DNA of 52,423 nucleotides from Cyanobacteria bacterium REEB67 (GCA_018971775.1 JAGXAB010000047.1:1-52423), one strand, 5' to 3'; shown: positions 19,201-27,209, counted from the first letter of the stretch. Notes: generated by a model from the letters alone, not told the origin. Made by a program: numbers and translations.

Positions 19201-19813
19201 CACTGCCTGGATCTCCTCCGGGTGGGCGGCAGAAGCGGTTATTCTACTGCTCGCCGGCGTGCTTTTGCGCGACCGCGTTTTGCGCATGACGTCGCTGGCC
19301 GTCAGTCTTTCGCTCGTTTTTCGTTTGATGCTCGCGCCGCTGCAACTGGAGCAGGTTTTGCCCGCCGTTGTTGCCCTTTATGCCGGCTGGGGCTTCTACC
19401 GACCTAATGAATTTTTTGGCCTCGATGGCTGGGAACGCGCCTTCCGCCATATCTACAGCATTGCCGGCGGCTTGCTCCTCTCCCTGGGCCTTGCGGTCGA
19501 GATGCACAATACCTGGGTATCCTGTGCCTGGGCCGTGCAAGGTGTAATTACCCTGCTGGTAGGTTTCATCTACCGCGAAAAAGTATTGCGCATGCACGGT
19601 CTCTGCCTTTTCGGCGCGCTCACCGTCCGTCTATTCTTCATCGACCTGGCCGCTGCACCGACTGTTTATCGCATCTTCGCCTTCATCGTCACCGGCTGCA
19701 TACTGCTGCTCTCGGCCTATGGTTACAACTGGTTTGCCAGACGTTTCAACGGCGAAGAAGGGCTGAGTATCGCTCCCGCTGAAGGACCGGAAATGCAAGA
19801 AGGTTGCGCTTGA
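16226..19813 (+). CDS. DUF2339-type giant polytopic membrane protein
   Basis: 1195 residues. A short N-terminal coiled-coil-like segment (GGLEKRTEALESTTLALAAR) precedes an acidic Pro/Ala-rich linker to about residue 170, then about 25-30 hydrophobic helices to the end. The first membrane block begins IGLYWLSKLGIGFLVIGVALLI, characteristic of DUF2339. The C-terminal third contains three tandem repeats, each starting RHIYS/RHFYS and containing a KDRVLR, RDRVLR or REKVLR loop. The function of the family is unknown; a role in envelope biology is plausible. Start ATG 16226 has GGAG 6 bases upstream, whereas the open frame extends to 16100 and would overlap the kinase promoter. The esterase gene is convergent, 9 bases away. 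Confidence 0.88.
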   Translation: MQNSEAFTGSLLGSKLGGLEKRTEALESTTLALAARLAVLEGVGQGGDAACDPVCDPPAIILEPEREPISEGAAAAPLEMPETAVQAAVEPIAEEPALFQSHEPELAAVPTPSRSLPLAIRLALEAQAGPFDVVSPVPDDKDAAPPVGPALLAQKTRSLEAGQPNMLVQSEQTGPAASRPSIESRIGLYWLSKLGIGFLVIGVALLIMYSFGNFGPVAKVATGFIISAALMALGEYMERENNMPWYARLIEGGAWALGYFTTYAMYHVESVKIINNPVIDLVLLLAVACLAVYHATCKRSEIMAIFAVSLGFVTLGLSHVTLFSGVASAVLVALSVFLSVRQSWSKLYLYSVFASYGALLYCGSLEHSFNLSAVENFRTVAMLLCPGLIGFSLMPFFFRVGHPACPSACKGVGKDDESARQTIGLGIITNLIAFCSLFLSHAYRELGTDASFYNIAVGAWFFIVAHLYDRKGFSFLSSLCSFWALTISTFYFSGAALGERTWPWLALETVFVVWIGLRHKLKTFSWFGTILGLSLVFGNLFIIASPKVISLFGLTVPFVALSVSSALAALLGSAFLQRRQSLAASSLHSDRKTNFFIFWHEALVLSLLLPLPLICVAYEKLGCLSEDLQTPFLTLAWSVLAGVVLCTGIKLRSRYISGVAILLSLWVALPVCAYWHFSWAVSAPGAASIFAAAFLFRHFKLRYAYPVDEIPSSTALVVCRSSGDDALFGTRLFRTQYLIAFCLAAMLPLSASLDTQATIIYWSVQAVVGLLLGMQIRDSFVRLLTAVLLPVAAIAAFNSPIDWPFALPVLSALWLAWALYRVVDWFAVDGAEVAPGMDVADASNIDQNVKILVYHGWPASVGITRGEHDVRHIYSVLASTVLCACIAVQMQGAAQAIAWSCQGFVLLLSGLAFKDRVLRYSAIGASALLILHLVPGTCPYSVVLPVVFVFFAIWQIYRLAFRAADEHEIDCRHFYSIAAGGLLAACFGHRILTAWISSGWAAEAVILLLAGVLLRDRVLRMTSLAVSLSLVFRLMLAPLQLEQVLPAVVALYAGWGFYRPNEFFGLDGWERAFRHIYSIAGGLLLSLGLAVEMHNTWVSCAWAVQGVITLLVGFIYREKVLRMHGLCLFGALTVRLFFIDLAAAPTVYRIFAFIVTGCILLLSAYGYNWFARRFNGEEGLSIAPAEGPEMQEGCA

Positions 19814-19822
19814 TCGTGTCGA

Positions 19823-21151
19823 CTAGCGCGCGCGTCTCTGGAAAAAATCCCACATCAATTCGCTGGCGTCGATGTCCTGACTGGTGGCACCGCAGAGCTC
19901 GGCAAGCGATTTTACTTGCAGAGCGCCTGGCCAGGTGTGACCGCCTCCTTCGATGACGTAGAGGACGACATCGCCTGCGCCATAGGTTTCGCGTTTGACT
20001 TTCGTGCCGTCGCGGGGGTTGCTATCGGGCATCTGTACCGAATTTGGACTGCTCGAGCAGTTGTTGTGCGCGGTCCAGAAGCCGATCATTTCCGGCACTG
20101 GCAGCAGACCTCCGACCCGGGCGGCTGAACTATCGATACTGCCTATGCCGCTCAAGCCGAGTGCTTCGCCCAGATTGCCCAGCCCTTTTGTGCGGCCATC
20201 TCCCCAGGGAAGGAGCGGATCCTCGCTGCCGAGGAAAAATACGATCGGCATCGGTCGACTACTGTTCATCAAGGTTGGCGTCGACGAGGTCATTGACGCA
20301 GCAACGACAGCTACCGCCGCAATTTTATCGGCGAGGGAGCAGGCCAGGCGCTGGACGAAAAAGCCGCCGTTAGATATGCCGCAGGCATAGACCCGCTTTG
20401 GATCGATGTTGGCCAGGCGTGGTAGTTTTTGCAGCATATTCTGGACATAGCCGATGTCATCGCTAGTGCTACTGCCGGCGGTGCCGTCATTCCAGCGATT
20501 GTTTAGTCCTTCGCCGTAGACGACGATGAAACCTTTGCGCTCGGCAAGACCGTTCAATCCGGACATGGCCATCATCGCCAGGGAGTTCATCTGTAAGCCG
20601 TGAAAGGCGAGGACGACCGGTGTCGGCTTGCTGCGGTCGTAGGAGGCGGGAATGTGCACCCTGTAGCTTCTGGGAACGTCGTCTACCGAGATGCTGTCAA
20701 CGAAGTCGTAGGCTTTGCCGCTGGCGGCTGCAGCAGTGGCTGCTGCCTTGACCGGCGTCCTGCCGACTGTCGACAGGCTCGTCTGCGTCTGGACCTGATT
20801 AGGCTGCTGCCTGTATGTGGCTGGCTCGCTAGTCGTATGCAGTTGCATGCCGCCGCTGCGAGCCGGAGCGGCCGTTTGTCCAGGTTGACCATAATAAGTG
20901 CGGCCGTAGCCAGGCTGGGCGCTCTGTGCCGGCACGACACGCGCCTGCCTCGATCCGGGCACGAAGACATATTGGCTGCCGCTAGTACCCTGGGACTGGG
21001 CCAGGAGCGAAGCCTGGGGCTTAGCCTGAGCCTGTAATTGCACTGAAACCTGCGCCCGGGCTGCCAATCCCGAGCCGCAAAAAGCGAGCGCCATCAGGCC
21101 AGGGCCTGCAGCGGCCGATAAAGAGGGCCAATTGTTTTTAGATCTGGTCAT
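19823..21151 (-). CDS. secreted PHB-depolymerase/LpqC-type esterase
   Basis: 442 residues. Signal peptide with the AxA-like end GLAARAQ, then a long Gln/Ala/Ser/Tyr-rich low-complexity linker (about 30-150), then an alpha/beta hydrolase of the Esterase_phb group (about 155-440). Motifs: oxyanion strand VVLAFHG, nucleophile in GISNGG, acid in LGSEDPLLPWGDG, His in GGGHTWPG. Family members hydrolyse polyhydroxybutyrate, feruloyl-polysaccharide or similar esters outside the cell; the substrate here is unknown. The start is ATG 21151 (AGGG about 9 upstream); the frame is open to 21262, but that would extend ahead of the signal peptide. It is divergent from the Pro-rich secreted protein with a 114-base gap and convergent with the DUF2339 gene. 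Confidence 0.88.
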   Translation of the reverse strand: MTRSKNNWPSLSAAAGPGLMALAFCGSGLAARAQVSVQLQAQAKPQASLLAQSQGTSGSQYVFVPGSRQARVVPAQSAQPGYGRTYYGQPGQTAAPARSGGMQLHTTSEPATYRQQPNQVQTQTSLSTVGRTPVKAAATAAAASGKAYDFVDSISVDDVPRSYRVHIPASYDRSKPTPVVLAFHGLQMNSLAMMAMSGLNGLAERKGFIVVYGEGLNNRWNDGTAGSSTSDDIGYVQNMLQKLPRLANIDPKRVYACGISNGGFFVQRLACSLADKIAAVAVVAASMTSSTPTLMNSSRPMPIVFFLGSEDPLLPWGDGRTKGLGNLGEALGLSGIGSIDSSAARVGGLLPVPEMIGFWTAHNNCSSSPNSVQMPDSNPRDGTKVKRETYGAGDVVLYVIEGGGHTWPGALQVKSLAELCGATSQDIDASELMWDFFQRRAR

Positions 21152-21243
21152 TTGAGAAGCCCTGGCAGATCCGGGCGGTTGATTTCTTAGTTTTGCATGA
21201 GAGGGGGCAGACTGGGAATATCTATTGTCAGCGATCAGGATCT

Positions 21244-21256
21244 CTATTATTAATAG
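21244..21256 (+). promoter_or_regulatory. perfect dyad overlapping the ribosome binding site
   Basis: CTATTA-T-TAATAG is a perfect 13-base dyad whose right arm ends inside the AGGAG of the gene starting at 21266. It could be an operator or a weak AT hairpin masking the ribosome binding site. No cognate regulator is evident. Confidence 0.4.
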
Positions 21257-21265
21257 GAGCAATTT

Positions 21266-22093
21266 ATGTCCGGTTTGTCGAAGTCCGGTTTATTGAAAGC
21301 AGAAAGCCTTGCCCTGGTGGCTCTTTCCCTCAGTCTTGCCTTGCTGCCGGGCCGCGCCTCAGCCCAGAGCAGCTCGCACCTGCCTCCACCGCCTCTGCCC
21401 AGCGCTTCCGGCCAACCGGTCGGTAATGCCTCGGCCGCCCTCGTGCCGATTGGCGGTGTCTCCGGTGGCGGTCCCGCTCCCGGTTCTGCCTCGAGCGCAT
21501 CCAGCCACTCGTCCGCAAGCTTTTCCAGTCCTTCGGGCGCTTCTTCCATGCCTGGGCCTGGTCCTGGTATGCCCGGCCCTGCCGATATCGCTCCGCCAGC
21601 GAGCATGATCAACACGGCTGACCTGGTGGTCGTTCCCGGCCCCGGTGAAGATAAGCGCAAGGCCCTGCTCGGCCGCATCATGGAAGCCAAAAGTCGCGGT
21701 ATCGGAACCAGCACCTATATGATGGCTTTTGACGCCCTTGAGCAGTCGGTCAAATCCGGAGTCGCTAACGAAGCTGTTTTCAAACGTGTCGATTCCCTCA
21801 ACAGCAGCCTCGACGATCAGTTCAAACGCAGTGCCATTCTTAAAACTCAGCGTGCGGCCCCACCAGTAGCCGCTTCCGATCCGACGACGCCGCTTGGTGC
21901 GGCCGGACTGTCGGCAGGCTCGGCCGGTAATACCGACACTGCCGCGCTCATTCAGAAATTGCAGGCCAAATACGGTAATCAGATCCCGGATAATCTCAAA
22001 GACAAAATCCCCGCCGGTATGGGCAATAACCCGGCCGAGCTTTTGAAAAATCCGCAATTGCAAGATTTGCTCAAAGGCATGAAAAACAAATAG
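21266..22093 (+). CDS. secreted Pro/Ser/Ala-rich protein of unknown function
   Basis: 275 residues. Signal peptide (core LALVALSLSLALLPG, cleavage after ASA near residue 33), then a low-complexity Pro/Ser/Gly region (35-110) and a helical C-terminal half with the conserved-looking segment KRKALLGRIMEAKSRGIGTSTYMMAFDALE at about 130-160, split here only for description. The tail has repeated short NNPAELLKNPQLQDLLKG-like helices. No family recognised. Start ATG 21266 has AGGAG 6 bases upstream. The following HEIAH-containing gene starts 3 bases after the stop, so the two are almost certainly one operon and may act together outside the cytoplasm. Confidence 0.8.
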   Translation: MSGLSKSGLLKAESLALVALSLSLALLPGRASAQSSSHLPPPPLPSASGQPVGNASAALVPIGGVSGGGPAPGSASSASSHSSASFSSPSGASSMPGPGPGMPGPADIAPPASMINTADLVVVPGPGEDKRKALLGRIMEAKSRGIGTSTYMMAFDALEQSVKSGVANEAVFKRVDSLNSSLDDQFKRSAILKTQRAAPPVAASDPTTPLGAAGLSAGSAGNTDTAALIQKLQAKYGNQIPDNLKDKIPAGMGNNPAELLKNPQLQDLLKGMKNK

Positions 22094-22096
22094 CTC

Positions 22097-24061
22097 ATGC
22101 CTCACGAAGACACCAGCGCTAATGATCTTCAGGCGATTGCCGCCGCCGGCGCCGTCAGTCATCCGGCCGGCGTAAACGGCCATGAAACGCTCGCCGCCCA
22201 TGGTCGGTTGCTTGCCGATGCCACTCCGCCAGCGAAAAGTTATCTGGACAAGGCCGTCGGCCTGGTTATTTCAAATGACACGGTCGAGCGCCATGTAGTT
22301 GAAGCAGCCAAAGCCGGGGCCGTCTTTTTTGGCGGTCGCGTCGGCCTGGCTACTACTGTCGCTCTCTACGGTCTCGACCAGATCAAGGTCGGCGACACTT
22401 TCACTCAAGCGGCCACCGATCTCGGACTGGGAGCGATTAAGGGCACGGCCATGCGTGCCGTCAATACATTTGCCGCCGCCCGCGACTTTGGTATAGCCGG
22501 TCAGGCTGTCGCTCTTGGCGTCGGGTCGCGAGTGCTCGACAGAGGCCTCGATCGTCACTCCTGGACGGATGAGCGCACGAAGAGCTTTTCGCTCGATGCC
22601 GGGGCGTTGAGTTTAGCTCGTACCGCCCTCGACAGGCAGGCTCTGGTAGCCGATGTCGCTTCCTTTGCCGTCGGTGGAGCAATGGCTCATGGCGTCAATA
22701 GATTTACCGAAAGATCCCTGGCCAGCAGCCCGTTTTGGAAGACAGCCATGACCGGCGGAGTCTTTGGTGTGGCTACCGGCGCGACTGGCGAAATCAAGCG
22801 CGAACGTGATAGCGGCGAGCAGTTTTCGCTGGCTAAGGTCCTTGCGGCAGGCGGTACGCAAGGGATCTACAGTGCCTTTGCCATGGCCCCAGCGGGGATG
22901 CAGGCTTCGCGCAATCTACGTCTTGGCTTCCTCGATTCGCACGGCATCACCACAGTCGGCGAGAAAGGCTCCTACCGCTACACGATGCGCTTCGACGGCG
23001 GCGTGCACGAAATGGCCACCAGTGCTCCGACTAATAAAGGGCTGCGCACGGCGGGTATAGAATTGACCAAAATGGTTGAGCAGCGCAAGCTCGATCTGGC
23101 CAGTAGTTTCGGCGTTTCTATCGCCAGAGGCGGCGAACCTATCCAGTACTCGCACGGCAACGATAGACCTGACGAGCATTTCATCGCCCGTGAGCCGCGG
23201 CTGCCCGAGCTCGCCGTGCTCGATCGCTCCTTGAGCAAATCCCTGCCTGGCCATCTCATGCCTGACGGCAAAACCGCAGCCAAGTTTAATTTCATCGCTG
23301 ACCGTGACGTTGAACGCGCCAGTTTTGGCGGCCTATTCGAATTTCAGGGCGGGACGCCTAATATTTTTCTCCATAATGAATTGCTCCAAAATAAGCCGAT
23401 GACCAATCGCGACCCCGATTGGATGAAGCGTGAGGACGGGACTCGGCGCAACAGTATGGAAACGATCGTGACGCATGAGATTGCTCACAATGGCGATCAC
23501 AAAGTCAGAAGCGCTGATAAAAACTTTGAGGCGAATGTACGTGAAAAACTAGGCTGGGTGCGCTACCGTCCCGGCGATTTTTACGAGGCCGGCACTCATC
23601 TTTTGCAAGGCAAAGAAGGCGGTTTATATAGCTACAGCCCAGCGCGCGCCCAGTGGACATTGACAGATGCGAACGGTGAAGCCATCGATCGCAGTGGTGC
23701 TCCCGCTCGTCCCGGTGAGGAAATCCGCTATACAAATGATGAAATGAGGAATCGGGCGCTGGTCCGGCCGATTTCTAACTATTTCGATCGCCCAACTGAA
23801 ATGATCATGGAAGGAGTCGCCCATTACCGCACCGGCGGCGATACCAGGGCCGCCCTGCTGCGCACCAGTCCGGTTTTATACGAGCAGGTAAAAAGGCAGG
23901 ATGAGCAGGAAATAGCCATGCATTATGGACGCGATGCCGCCGGTCGCTCGGCCATGTTGCGCATGCCTGATGGCCTGCTCAGTCCGCGCAGCGCTGAAAG
24001 CGAAGCGGCCGTTGCCAAATACGAAAGAGAAGAGGCTGCCAAGAATAAAGTCAGTCCCTAA
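22097..24061 (+). CDS. large Ala/Gly-rich protein with HEIAH zincin-like motif
   Basis: 654 residues. The first 300 residues are Ala/Gly-rich with amphipathic helices (AKAGAVFFGGRVGLATTVALYGLDQ and similar, given as description), resembling the membrane-active or glycine-zipper-like N-termini of secreted effectors. A later domain (about 400-600) carries TIVTHEIAHNGDH with H460, E461 and H464, followed by FYEAGTHLLQG, and a conserved PTEMIMEGVAHYR stretch which may supply the third zinc ligand. No classical signal peptide. It starts 3 bases after the Pro-rich secreted protein, and this coupling suggests an exported or substrate-partner role. Peptidase activity is an inference from the motif. 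Its stop overlaps the convergent DUF1475 gene by 4 bases. Confidence 0.75.
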   Translation: MPHEDTSANDLQAIAAAGAVSHPAGVNGHETLAAHGRLLADATPPAKSYLDKAVGLVISNDTVERHVVEAAKAGAVFFGGRVGLATTVALYGLDQIKVGDTFTQAATDLGLGAIKGTAMRAVNTFAAARDFGIAGQAVALGVGSRVLDRGLDRHSWTDERTKSFSLDAGALSLARTALDRQALVADVASFAVGGAMAHGVNRFTERSLASSPFWKTAMTGGVFGVATGATGEIKRERDSGEQFSLAKVLAAGGTQGIYSAFAMAPAGMQASRNLRLGFLDSHGITTVGEKGSYRYTMRFDGGVHEMATSAPTNKGLRTAGIELTKMVEQRKLDLASSFGVSIARGGEPIQYSHGNDRPDEHFIAREPRLPELAVLDRSLSKSLPGHLMPDGKTAAKFNFIADRDVERASFGGLFEFQGGTPNIFLHNELLQNKPMTNRDPDWMKREDGTRRNSMETIVTHEIAHNGDHKVRSADKNFEANVREKLGWVRYRPGDFYEAGTHLLQGKEGGLYSYSPARAQWTLTDANGEAIDRSGAPARPGEEIRYTNDEMRNRALVRPISNYFDRPTEMIMEGVAHYRTGGDTRAALLRTSPVLYEQVKRQDEQEIAMHYGRDAAGRSAMLRMPDGLLSPRSAESEAAVAKYEREEAAKNKVSP

Positions 24062-24384
24062 CGCAATAGCAGCGATTCGATTTTGTCGTGGTTTTTGAGC
24101 TTGCGCATTTTCCACAAGACGTAAATGGCCATGGCCATATTACCCAGCAACATGATGGAGAAAAACCAGATCACGCGAGCCAGCATGGATCTTTCTTTGT
24201 AGCAGACCCAGATGAAAAAGGTCGTGAAGCCAAAGTAGGCATCGAACATCGTGGCGACAAACCAGGGATCGCCGGTGACGATCGGATTGATCTGCATGAT
24301 GTTCTCGTGCAGGCTAGCGTAGCCCGTAACGGCCACCATGGTGAGGATGATCACTGTAAAAATTATGCGCAAAACTAAAATCAT
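24058..24384 (-). CDS. DUF1475-like small membrane protein
   Basis: 108 residues with three membrane helices: about 3-23, 42-62 and 68-92. The pattern GDPWFVATMFDAYFGFTTFFIWVCYKE is the DUF1475 signature as I know it. Function unknown. The 3' end overlaps the end of the convergent gene ending at 24061. Start ATG 24384 is preceded by a purine-rich AAAGAGA about 10 bases upstream. Confidence 0.8.
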   Translation of the reverse strand: MILVLRIIFTVIILTMVAVTGYASLHENIMQINPIVTGDPWFVATMFDAYFGFTTFFIWVCYKERSMLARVIWFFSIMLLGNMAMAIYVLWKMRKLKNHDKIESLLLR

Positions 24385-24551
24385 CGAAAAATCTCTTTCT
24401 TTTTATTGAAGGCTTTGTTATCGGGAGCGTCCCTACTTTGGCAATGACTGAAAGTTTAGTCAGAAGTTACCTATTTTTCCCCGCCGCAATATTTAGAATT
24501 ATCCGGGTGTGTTCGCCGCTTCCTCCGGGAATAGTGGTCAGTAGTACCTAT

Positions 24552-24579
24552 GGCCGGGCTGCCCTGTAGCCAGTCGGCC
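24552..24579 (+). promoter_or_regulatory. leader hairpin before the glucoamylase gene
   Basis: Nested stem GGCCG-GGCT ... AGCC-(3-base bulge)-CGGCC directly upstream of the GGAGAG ribosome binding site (24584-24589). It could influence translation or mRNA stability; there is no sign of a riboswitch aptamer. Confidence 0.3.
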
Positions 24580-24595
24580 CAATTGGAGAGTAGAT

Positions 24596-26593
24596 ATGCC
24601 ACGAGATTTGCCAGTGGGCAACGGTAACGTACTAATCAATTTTGACGATAAATATCGCATCCGAGACGTTTACTATCCGCATGTCGGACAGGAGAATCAA
24701 ACAGTTGGCCGGGTCAATCATTTCGGCATCTGGGTGGACGGACAGTTTGCCTGGGTGCAGGACTGGCAGGTCGATCGCAAATATTTCAAGGAGGCGCTGG
24801 TCACCGACGTCACTTTGAAGCATGACAAATTAAAACTCGAGATCAGAGTCCACGACATGGTCGATTATCAAAACGACTTTTTAGTGCGCGAATTTCACGT
24901 CAAAGATTTGAGCGGTCAAAACCGCAATGTGCGCCTTTTCTTCCACCAGGATTTCAGTATCGCCGAACATGACGTCGGCGACACCGCCTTTTACGATCCG
25001 CGCACGGGAGCGGTGATCCACTACAAAAAAAATCGCTGGTTCTTGATCAGCGCCCGCGGCAACGAAAACGACAAGCTTGGTGTCGATCAGTGGGCGATTG
25101 GCAAGAAAAATATCGACGGCATGGAGGGCACTTTTCGTGACGCCGAAGACGGCACCCTCGGCTGCAATGCCATCGCCCAGGGTTCGGTCGACTCGACGGT
25201 TTCAATCAATGTCACAGTGCCGGCGCGCGGTGAAGGCATCGCTCATTACTGGATGTGCTTTGGTCGCAACTATGAAGCCGTCGCTGCCCTCGACGCCAAT
25301 ATCCGCAGTGAAGACGTCTCGCACATCGTGCCGCGCAACCAGAATTACTGGCGTCTCTGGGTCAATCCCGAACACACTGATTTCCTTGGCTTGCCGACAA
25401 AAGTAGTCGAGCTCTACAAGCGCAGCTTGCTCGTCATCCGTACCCAGGTAGACAACGGTGGTGCGATCATCGCCGCCAACGATCATGACATCACCCAATT
25501 TGCCCGCGATACCTACTCTTATATGTGGCCGCGCGATGGAGCGCTTGTCGCTTACGCACTTTCCAAGGCCGGCCACCGCGACCTGACCCAGCAATTTTTC
25601 ACCTTTTGCAATGAAGTAATTAAAGACCAGGGCTATCTCCTGCACAAATACAATCCGGACAAGTCGCTTGCATCAAGCTGGCATCCGTGGATTCGTGACG
25701 GTCATCTGGACCTGCCCATCCAGGAAGATGAAACGGCGCTTGTACTCTGGTCTTTGTGGCAACATTTCCGCAAATTCCGCAATATAGAATTTGTCCGCAC
25801 TGTATTTGACAAATTGCTCATTAACGGCGCTGATTTCCTCGTTAAATATCGCGATCCCGAAACCAAGCTGCCGAGGCCCTCGCACGACCTCTGGGAAGAG
25901 CGTTATGGTGTCCATCTCTTTACAGTGGCCAGCGTTATCGCCGGTCTCCACGCCGCCGCCAATTTTTGCCAGGCCCTCGGTGAGGTACAGCGCGCCAAGA
26001 CCTATCAAGATGCGGCTGACGAAGTGCGCGACGGCATGCTCAAATATATGTGGAGCGATGAGCACAAGCGTTTCTGCCGCATGGCGACACGCACCGCCGA
26101 TGGTTACACCCTCGACATGAATATCGATGCCGCCATGTACGCTTGTTTCGCCTTTGGTGGCCTTTCTCCCCATGATGAAAAAGTGGTGGCGACGATGAAG
26201 GCGATTAAGGATCGCCTCTGGATCAAGACCGATGTCGGCGGCTGCGCCCGTTACGAAAACGACTACTATCACCAAATTTCGCAGGATGTCGAGGCTGTGC
26301 CCGGCAATCCCTGGTTTATTTGCACGATGTGGTTGGCCCAGTATCAGATCGCCGCGGCCCGCAGTCAGGACAATCTGCGCGAAGCGGTCGACATCCTCGA
26401 ATGGGTGGCCGACCATGCACTGCCTTCTGGCGTGCTGGCCGAGCAGGTACATCCGTACAACAATTCACCGCTATCCGTATCGCCACTGACATGGAGCCAT
26501 GCTACTTTCGTCACCTGCGTGCAGGAATATCTCGACCGTCGTCGCCAACTGATGACCGAGAGCGTCTTCGCGCACACGATCGTGCCGGTCTAG
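24596..26593 (+). CDS. GH15 glucoamylase-family glycoside hydrolase
   Basis: 665 residues with the bacterial GH15 plan: an N-terminal super-beta-sandwich (about 1-260; starts PVGNGNVLINFDDKYRIRDVYYPH) and a C-terminal (alpha/alpha)6 barrel (about 275-640). Signature elements: YSYMWPRDGALVAYALSKAG, the DLWEERYGVHLFT segment holding the general-acid Glu region, and VLAEQVHPYNNSPLSVSPLTWSHA with the catalytic-base Glu. No signal peptide, so it probably acts in the cytosol on glycogen-derived maltooligosaccharides or trehalose, releasing glucose; bacterial GH15 members include both glucoamylases and trehalases, and sequence alone does not decide. The start ATG 24596 has GGAGAG 6 bases upstream. 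It is followed by a hairpin at 26645-26702. Confidence 0.92.
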   Translation: MPRDLPVGNGNVLINFDDKYRIRDVYYPHVGQENQTVGRVNHFGIWVDGQFAWVQDWQVDRKYFKEALVTDVTLKHDKLKLEIRVHDMVDYQNDFLVREFHVKDLSGQNRNVRLFFHQDFSIAEHDVGDTAFYDPRTGAVIHYKKNRWFLISARGNENDKLGVDQWAIGKKNIDGMEGTFRDAEDGTLGCNAIAQGSVDSTVSINVTVPARGEGIAHYWMCFGRNYEAVAALDANIRSEDVSHIVPRNQNYWRLWVNPEHTDFLGLPTKVVELYKRSLLVIRTQVDNGGAIIAANDHDITQFARDTYSYMWPRDGALVAYALSKAGHRDLTQQFFTFCNEVIKDQGYLLHKYNPDKSLASSWHPWIRDGHLDLPIQEDETALVLWSLWQHFRKFRNIEFVRTVFDKLLINGADFLVKYRDPETKLPRPSHDLWEERYGVHLFTVASVIAGLHAAANFCQALGEVQRAKTYQDAADEVRDGMLKYMWSDEHKRFCRMATRTADGYTLDMNIDAAMYACFAFGGLSPHDEKVVATMKAIKDRLWIKTDVGGCARYENDYYHQISQDVEAVPGNPWFICTMWLAQYQIAAARSQDNLREAVDILEWVADHALPSGVLAEQVHPYNNSPLSVSPLTWSHATFVTCVQEYLDRRRQLMTESVFAHTIVPV

Positions 26594-26644
26594 CAAAAGC
26601 CAAAAGCCCCGGCTTAAATATCTGTTGCCTTTGCATTGTCAGGG

Positions 26645-26702
26645 GTCGTCGCCGTTTACACTTGTCTCGATGCAAGTGACTTTTTAAACGGCGGCGACTT
26701 TT
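26645..26702 (+). promoter_or_regulatory. long stem-loop between glucoamylase gene and CsoR gene (terminator or operator)
   Basis: The outer arms 26645-26658 and 26685-26698 pair over 14 bases with one mismatch (GTCGTCGCCGTTTA with TAAACGGCGGCGAC). An inner perfect 6-base stem CACTTG/CAAGTG (26659-26664, 26673-26678) closes an 8-base loop, leaving a 6-base bulge. TTTT follows at 26699-26702 and the CsoR start codon is at 26706, without any obvious Shine-Dalgarno. It may terminate glucoamylase transcription, mask the csoR translation start, or be an operator. Confidence 0.6.
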
Positions 26703-26705
26703 ACC

Positions 26706-27122
26706 ATGGCAATTACCGGCGAAGCCAAACGAGCGCTCACTCTGCGCCTGGCCAAAGCAATCGGCCATCTGGTCGCGGTGCAGCGCATGGTCGAGGAAGA
26801 AAAGTACTGCATGGACGTCCTCAACCAGCTCAAAGCCGTGCAATCGGCGCTCGATCGGACCGCTCAGGTGATGCTCAAGCAGCACCTCGATACTTGTGTC
26901 GTTGAGGCAGTCAAGGCCAATGATTCGGCGCGGGTTATGGATGAGCTCTGGCAATTGCTGCGCAAAGGTACAGAGGGCGGCGAGGGATTTGATGGCATAG
27001 ATGCCACCGATGCACAGGATCTTGATGCCGGCCTCGGTGATGCAGCCGCCCCTGGCGATCTTGGCACAGCCGGCACTCAGACCATCGCTGTCGAAAAGCG
27101 TTGTTGTCCGCCGACAAATTGA
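26706..27122 (+). CDS. csoR: CsoR-family copper-sensing repressor
   Basis: 138 residues. Residues 8-90 form the CsoR/RcnR/FrmR (DUF156) helical fold with RLAKAIGHLVAVQRM and the metal set C35, H60, C64, spaced exactly as in copper-type CsoR proteins (C-x24-H-x3-C). Apo-repressor binds G/C-tract operators; Cu(I) binding releases DNA. A 45-residue Gly/Asp-rich C-terminal extension ends KRCCPPTN, giving an extra vicinal Cys pair absent from standard CsoR (about 90-110 residues). The start ATG 26706 lies just after a long hairpin. Downstream are two dyads (27169-27182 and 27191-27209) and a Cys/His protein and Met/His-rich membrane protein, which fit a copper regulon. Confidence 0.9.
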   Translation: MAITGEAKRALTLRLAKAIGHLVAVQRMVEEEKYCMDVLNQLKAVQSALDRTAQVMLKQHLDTCVVEAVKANDSARVMDELWQLLRKGTEGGEGFDGIDATDAQDLDAGLGDAAAPGDLGTAGTQTIAVEKRCCPPTN

Positions 27123-27168
27123 TTTACCGAGCCTTGTTGTGGTGCGTAGAGCCCCTTGTCGGCGGTCT

Positions 27169-27182
27169 TTTGGCATGCCAAA
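27169..27182. promoter_or_regulatory. 14-base perfect palindrome TTTGGCATGCCAAA
   Basis: Perfect inverted repeat 47 bases after the csoR stop and 9 bases before the G/C-tract dyad. It looks like a binding site for a dimeric regulator; which one is unknown. Confidence 0.5.
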
Positions 27183-27190
27183 CATCTCCG

Positions 27191-27209
27191 TATCCCCGGC
27201 TAGGGGTTA
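27191..27209. promoter_or_regulatory. putative CsoR operator
   Basis: TATCCCC-GGCTA-GGGGTTA: a C4/G4 dyad flanked by A/T, which is the general form of CsoR/RcnR-family operators (G/C tracts around a short AT or mixed centre). It lies between csoR and the Met/His-rich genes. Assignment rests on resemblance plus context. Confidence 0.5.

Noticed and set aside
22097..24061. shared origin of this protein with the 863-residue protein at 38652
   Set aside because: Both are large, Ala-rich and have hydrophobic N-terminal parts, but I could not align any segment convincingly.
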